Origin: Lutibacter sp. Hel_I_33_5
GTDB lineage: Bacteria; Bacteroidota; Bacteroidia; Flavobacteriales; Flavobacteriaceae
Assembly: GCF_007827455.1 (NCBI RefSeq)
Contig: NZ_VISM01000001.1
Coordinates: 2,909,001-2,973,000, forward strand
Length of the DNA stretch: 64,000 nucleotides
Direction of reading: 5' to 3'
In this document: piece by piece, positions 60,925 through 64,000 of the stretch
How the letters are laid out: each line of letters opens with the position of its first letter
Position numbering within the stretch: position 1 is the stretch's first letter
The notes under the pieces: model-generated
What the model saw: only the letters and a program-made list of their open reading frames with translations
Told to the model about the DNA's origin: nothing
The model's database searches: none
Program-made: the position numbers and the translations under genes

Positions 60925-61947
60925 ATGAGAAAAATTATATTGATAATATGTGCAGTTTTAGTGTTGCTTTCTTGTAAAAACACTTCTAAAAAAGCTTTAG
61001 AAATGTCAACTAAAACTGAAAATATAAAATATCCAAATGATGTTATTCCGTTTATGGATAAATGGAAAATCCTTACTGGTGATGGAACTCACGTCAAAGA
61101 TTTAGTAAATTATAAAAAAGACAATTTTTTCTATGTTCAAAATGATGGAAAAACGGATTGGATAGTTTATAAAACACCTAATGCAGGTATTACTTCAAGA
61201 ACTTCAAAAAATACGAGAACAGAACTAGGAGAAAAAAAACATTGGATTCCTGAAGAAGGAGGCAAATTAACAGGAACACTAAAAGTACAACATGTATCCA
61301 CTACAGGAGATGCAACTGCAGCTTCATCGTATTCAGTAGTAATTGGTCAAATTCATAGTGATGAAGGGCATGAAAATGAACCCTTAAAAATCTATTATAA
61401 AAAATTTCCAGGCCACACAAAAGGTTCTGTATTTTGGAATTATGAAATCAATACAAAAGGAGATAATATAGGACGATTTGATTACTCTACAGCAGTTTGG
61501 GGACATGATTTTTCTGTTGTTGGTTCAAATGCTACAGAATATCCAAAAGAACCAGAAAATGGTGTTGCTTTAGGAGAAGAGTTTAGTTACGAAGTAAATG
61601 TTTACAAAGGAATGATGTATTTAACTTTTACTAGTAAAAATCATAAAACCATTCAATTTAAAAAGAGTTTAATAAAAACTGAATTTGGAACAAGAAAAGA
61701 TATTCCACAGCAAGTATTAAATGTTTATGCAAATAGGGAAAAAGGTGGTGGAGTAGAACGCGAAATTGCCTATGCAGGTGAACTTAATTACTTTAAGCAA
61801 GGGGCCTATAATCAAGCAAATGCAAAATCTACCAAATCAGAAATTTATGGTGGAGATATCTCTAAACAATATGAAAACGGAAGTTATGCTGAGGTTTGGT
61901 TTAAAGAAGCAACTGTAGGTAAAAGTACTCAACCAAATAAAAACTAA
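60925..61947 (+). CDS. PL7-family alginate lyase lipoprotein
   Basis: 340 residues. Lipoprotein signal MRKIILIICAVLVLLSC. The jelly-roll lyase domain carries the three PL7 signatures: R98 in SKNTRTELGEKKHW, Q142/H144 in VVIGQIHSDEGH, and Y295 in LNYFKQGAYNQAN, that is, the catalytic H/Y pair and the substrate-neutralising residues. RTELGE in place of the common RTELRE is seen in exolytic PL7_5-type enzymes. QIH is often linked to guluronate-containing substrates. It probably works with the PL6 enzyme to release unsaturated uronate. It lies 36 nt after the preceding gene and directly before the kinase-dehydrogenase fusion. Confidence 0.93.
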   Translation: MRKIILIICAVLVLLSCKNTSKKALEMSTKTENIKYPNDVIPFMDKWKILTGDGTHVKDLVNYKKDNFFYVQNDGKTDWIVYKTPNAGITSRTSKNTRTELGEKKHWIPEEGGKLTGTLKVQHVSTTGDATAASSYSVVIGQIHSDEGHENEPLKIYYKKFPGHTKGSVFWNYEINTKGDNIGRFDYSTAVWGHDFSVVGSNATEYPKEPENGVALGEEFSYEVNVYKGMMYLTFTSKNHKTIQFKKSLIKTEFGTRKDIPQQVLNVYANREKGGGVEREIAYAGELNYFKQGAYNQANAKSTKSEIYGGDISKQYENGSYAEVWFKEATVGKSTQPNKN

Positions 61948-61948
61948 A

Positions 61949-63835
61949 ATGTTGAAAAAGGTGATTTTCATAATAGGCGTTTCTGGATGTGGAAAAAGCA
62001 CTATTGGAAAATTACTATCTAAAGAATTAAATATTCCATTTTTTGATGCTGATGATTTTCATCCAGAAAGTAATATCAAAAAAATGTCTAATGGAAAGGC
62101 TTTAAATGATGATGATAGGCAAGGTTGGTTAGAGTCTTTAAATGAGTTAGCAAAAAGTGAACTGGCAAAAAACAGTTGTGTTATTGCATGTTCTGCCTTA
62201 AAACAAAACTATCGAGATATTTTAAGAAAAGACTTAGAAAGTGAGACTAAATGGGTGCATTTATCGGGTTCATTTGATCAGATTTATAAAAGAATGAAAA
62301 GTAGAGTAGATCACTATATGCCTTCTGAATTATTGAAATCTCAATTTGATATTTTAGAACATCCAAAAGAAGCTTTACAAGTAGACATAACTAAATCAAT
62401 TGTAGATATTGTTGATACTATAAAAAACGAATTAATGAATAAATCACAATTTGGATTATTTGGTTTAGGCGTTATGGGAAAAAGCTTATGTAGAAATTTA
62501 GCTAATAAAGGCTTTAAAATTTCTATGTTTAATAGACACGTTGATAATCTTGAAGTTGAAATAGCTAAAAACTTTAAAACTGAATTTTCTGAATTATCAA
62601 ACGCATCTGCCTTTGATGATATTTCTGCTTTTGTAAACTCTCTGCAACAACCAAGATGTATTATGTTAATGGTAAATGCTGGAAAAACAATAGATCATGT
62701 AATTGAAGATTTATTTCCACATTTATCAGAAAATGATATATTAATTGATGGTGGAAATTCTAATTATAATAAAACTAAAGAACGTTTCGATTATTTAAAA
62801 ACGAAAAGCATTCATTTTATTGGGGCTGGAGTTTCTGGTGGAGAAGAAGGCGCTTTAAAAGGACCTTCAATTATGCCAAGTGGAGATTTTGAAGCGTATA
62901 AACAAGTGCAGCCTTTTCTAGAAACGATTGCTGCGAAAGACAAAAATAGTTTGCCATGTTGTACTTATATTGGTTCAGAAGGAAGTGGACATTTTGTAAA
63001 AATGGTTCACAATGGAATCGAATATGTTGAAATGCAATTATTGGCAGAAATAACATCTATTTTAGAAGCTTTAGGTCAAAATAATGATGAAATTTCGAAT
63101 ACGTTAGAAAGTTGGAAAACTACTACTGACAGTTACTTGTTAGATATCACAGCTACTATTTTTAGAAAAAAAGAAGGTGCTGATTGGTTGGTAAATAAAA
63201 TATTGGATAAAGCTGGAAATAAAGGTACAGGAAACTGGACAACAATTGCTTCTGCAGAATTGGATGTGCCAAGTACATTAATTGCTTCTGCTTTATTTTC
63301 GAGATATATATCTTTTTATAAGGATGAACGAATTCAGCTAAATAACAATTTTGAAAAGGCTAATAATTCGGCATTAAATATCTCAGTAAAAGAAGTGTTA
63401 GAAGCGTATCAATTTGCTAGGATTATCAATCATTATCAAGGTTTTAAATTAATTTCAGAAGCTTCAAATAAACATTCATGGAATCTGAATTTAAGTGAAA
63501 TATCAAGAATTTGGACGAATGGTTGCATCATTAAATCTACGTTAATGAAAGAACTTGTAGAGGTCCTTAAAAATACCACAAACATATTAACGAATCAAGA
63601 ATTAATTAATACCCTTAATATATACAAACCCTCTATAAAAAAGCTAGTATCAGCATGTGTTTTAAATGATTTATCTGTTCCTTCTTTAAGTGAATCGATT
63701 CAGTTTTTTAATGGAATTACAAATCCGAATTCTAACGCAAATGTAATACAGGCACAAAGAGATTATTTTGGAGCACATACGTATCAAAGAATAGATGATG
63801 CTTCAGGTAAAAGTTATCATACAAACTGGAATTAA
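61949..63835 (+). CDS. Gluconate kinase / 6-phosphogluconate dehydrogenase fusion protein
   Basis: 628 residues. Residues 1-162 are a complete gluconokinase (Walker A GVSGCGKST at 10-18, DADDFHPESNIKKMSNGKALNDDDR, ACSALKQNYRD). Residues 163-628 are a decarboxylating 6-phosphogluconate dehydrogenase, with Rossmann GLFGLGVMGKSL (169-180), GAGVSGGEEGALKGPSIMPSG, the catalytic KMVHNGIEY, and the usual C-terminus QRDYFGAHTYQR. The junction is in frame, ELMNKSQFGLFG; the internal ATG at 62435 could also start a free dehydrogenase. The fusion would convert gluconate to ribulose-5-phosphate and supply NADPH. It starts one base after the PL7 stop codon, so it is part of the alginate operon. Confidence 0.9.
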   Translation: MLKKVIFIIGVSGCGKSTIGKLLSKELNIPFFDADDFHPESNIKKMSNGKALNDDDRQGWLESLNELAKSELAKNSCVIACSALKQNYRDILRKDLESETKWVHLSGSFDQIYKRMKSRVDHYMPSELLKSQFDILEHPKEALQVDITKSIVDIVDTIKNELMNKSQFGLFGLGVMGKSLCRNLANKGFKISMFNRHVDNLEVEIAKNFKTEFSELSNASAFDDISAFVNSLQQPRCIMLMVNAGKTIDHVIEDLFPHLSENDILIDGGNSNYNKTKERFDYLKTKSIHFIGAGVSGGEEGALKGPSIMPSGDFEAYKQVQPFLETIAAKDKNSLPCCTYIGSEGSGHFVKMVHNGIEYVEMQLLAEITSILEALGQNNDEISNTLESWKTTTDSYLLDITATIFRKKEGADWLVNKILDKAGNKGTGNWTTIASAELDVPSTLIASALFSRYISFYKDERIQLNNNFEKANNSALNISVKEVLEAYQFARIINHYQGFKLISEASNKHSWNLNLSEISRIWTNGCIIKSTLMKELVEVLKNTTNILTNQELINTLNIYKPSIKKLVSACVLNDLSVPSLSESIQFFNGITNPNSNANVIQAQRDYFGAHTYQRIDDASGKSYHTNWN

Positions 63836-63850
63836 TCATAAATTAATAAT

Positions 63851-64000
63851 ATGGAAGCAACAGCTAAAAAATCATTACTAAAAAGAATTATAGCAATTAT
63901 TTTGGGTTTTGGTCCAGGTATTTTTGCCATTGGCTATACTATTGGTACAGGTAGTGTAACATCCATGATTGTTGCAGGAAGTAAATTTAATATGCAATTA
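63851..64000 (+). CDS. Nramp-like divalent metal transporter, N-terminal part (cut by window end)
   Basis: Only 50 codons are visible. A short polar N-terminus leads into RIIAIILGFGPGIFAIGYTIGTGSVTSMIVAGSKFNMQL, the first transmembrane segment of an Nramp/MntH-type carrier (GPG, then the position of the canonical DPGN metal motif, then a Ga.fGy-like segment). The DPGN aspartate and asparagine are not present (IGTGSVTSM), so this is a divergent member that may not carry Mn/Fe in the usual way. It begins 15 nt after the kinase-dehydrogenase fusion and so belongs to the alginate operon. Confidence 0.6.
   Translation, partial: MEATAKKSLLKRIIAIILGFGPGIFAIGYTIGTGSVTSMIVAGSKFNMQL

Overview
The window is an AT-rich chromosomal segment of a marine member of the Flavobacteriaceae (Bacteroidota). 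The indications are a SprB-like giant adhesin with a gliding-motility type C-terminal domain followed by sprF and ompA-type genes, type IX sorting tails, TonB receptors with carboxypeptidase-like N-domains, TAnnTTTG promoter elements, and alginate lyases with KDG/KDPG enzymes. No rRNA, tRNA or CRISPR array was seen.

Layout. 1-505: 3' end of an ammonium transporter gene. 751-6727: gltB-gltD (glutamate synthase), so the left edge concerns nitrogen assimilation. 6784-12605: the ilvDBNC branched-chain amino acid operon, preceded by an unannotated 20-residue leader peptide rich in Ile/Val/Leu and a mutually exclusive hairpin set, which reads as a classical translation-coupled attenuator. 12756-14333: gapN. 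14512-17433: a TonB receptor. 17621-36405: a 5278-residue surface adhesin with long, nearly identical internal repeats, its SprF-like partner and an OmpA-family protein. 36428-38536: a DUF255/thioredoxin-fold lipoprotein. 38582-41570: a LacI regulator divergent from kdgK-kdgA, with two palindromic operators. 41633-42484: an EamA permease.

42523-56353 (about 13.8 kb) is an accessory island that I interpret as an integron-like gene cassette array. It lies between the kdg genes and the alginate lyase operon. Cassette genes are all on the minus strand, and the compact ones have start and stop codons only 2-12 nt from the boundary motifs. Cassettes begin with a GTTGnnn/GTTAnnn box and most end with the reverse complement of that same box (the cassette starting at 46155 does not). 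The segments between them fold into imperfect hairpins with a second conserved box (GTATA/TATAC), which is the geometry of integron attC sites, although the boxes do not fit the classical GTTRRRY consensus and no integrase gene is visible. Cassette contents are a T9SS beta-helix protein, two TlpA-like thioredoxin proteins, a hexapeptide acyltransferase, an unknown protein, and a 4-kb metal-homeostasis unit (small His/Cys-rich protein, TonB receptor, Fur-family regulator, ICMT-like methyltransferase). Three IS110-family elements and one fragment sit in the attC-like sites, all in the same orientation. Each full-length copy has a two-hairpin non-coding region that looks like a bridge RNA, and its first loop carries sequence matching the flanking L box and the R-box GTTG.

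56613-64000: an alginate operon behind a perfect TGGTTTACCA/TGGTAAACCA operator. It holds a PL6 lyase, a second KDG kinase, a secreted M23-like protein lacking recognisable catalytic motifs, a PL7 lyase, a gluconate kinase/6-phosphogluconate dehydrogenase fusion, and the start of an Nramp-like transporter. Together with kdgK-kdgA this gives a route from alginate to unsaturated uronate/KDG, then KDPG, then pyruvate and glyceraldehyde-3-phosphate (GapN could oxidise the latter). All assignments come from reading motifs; no database search or folding program was run.
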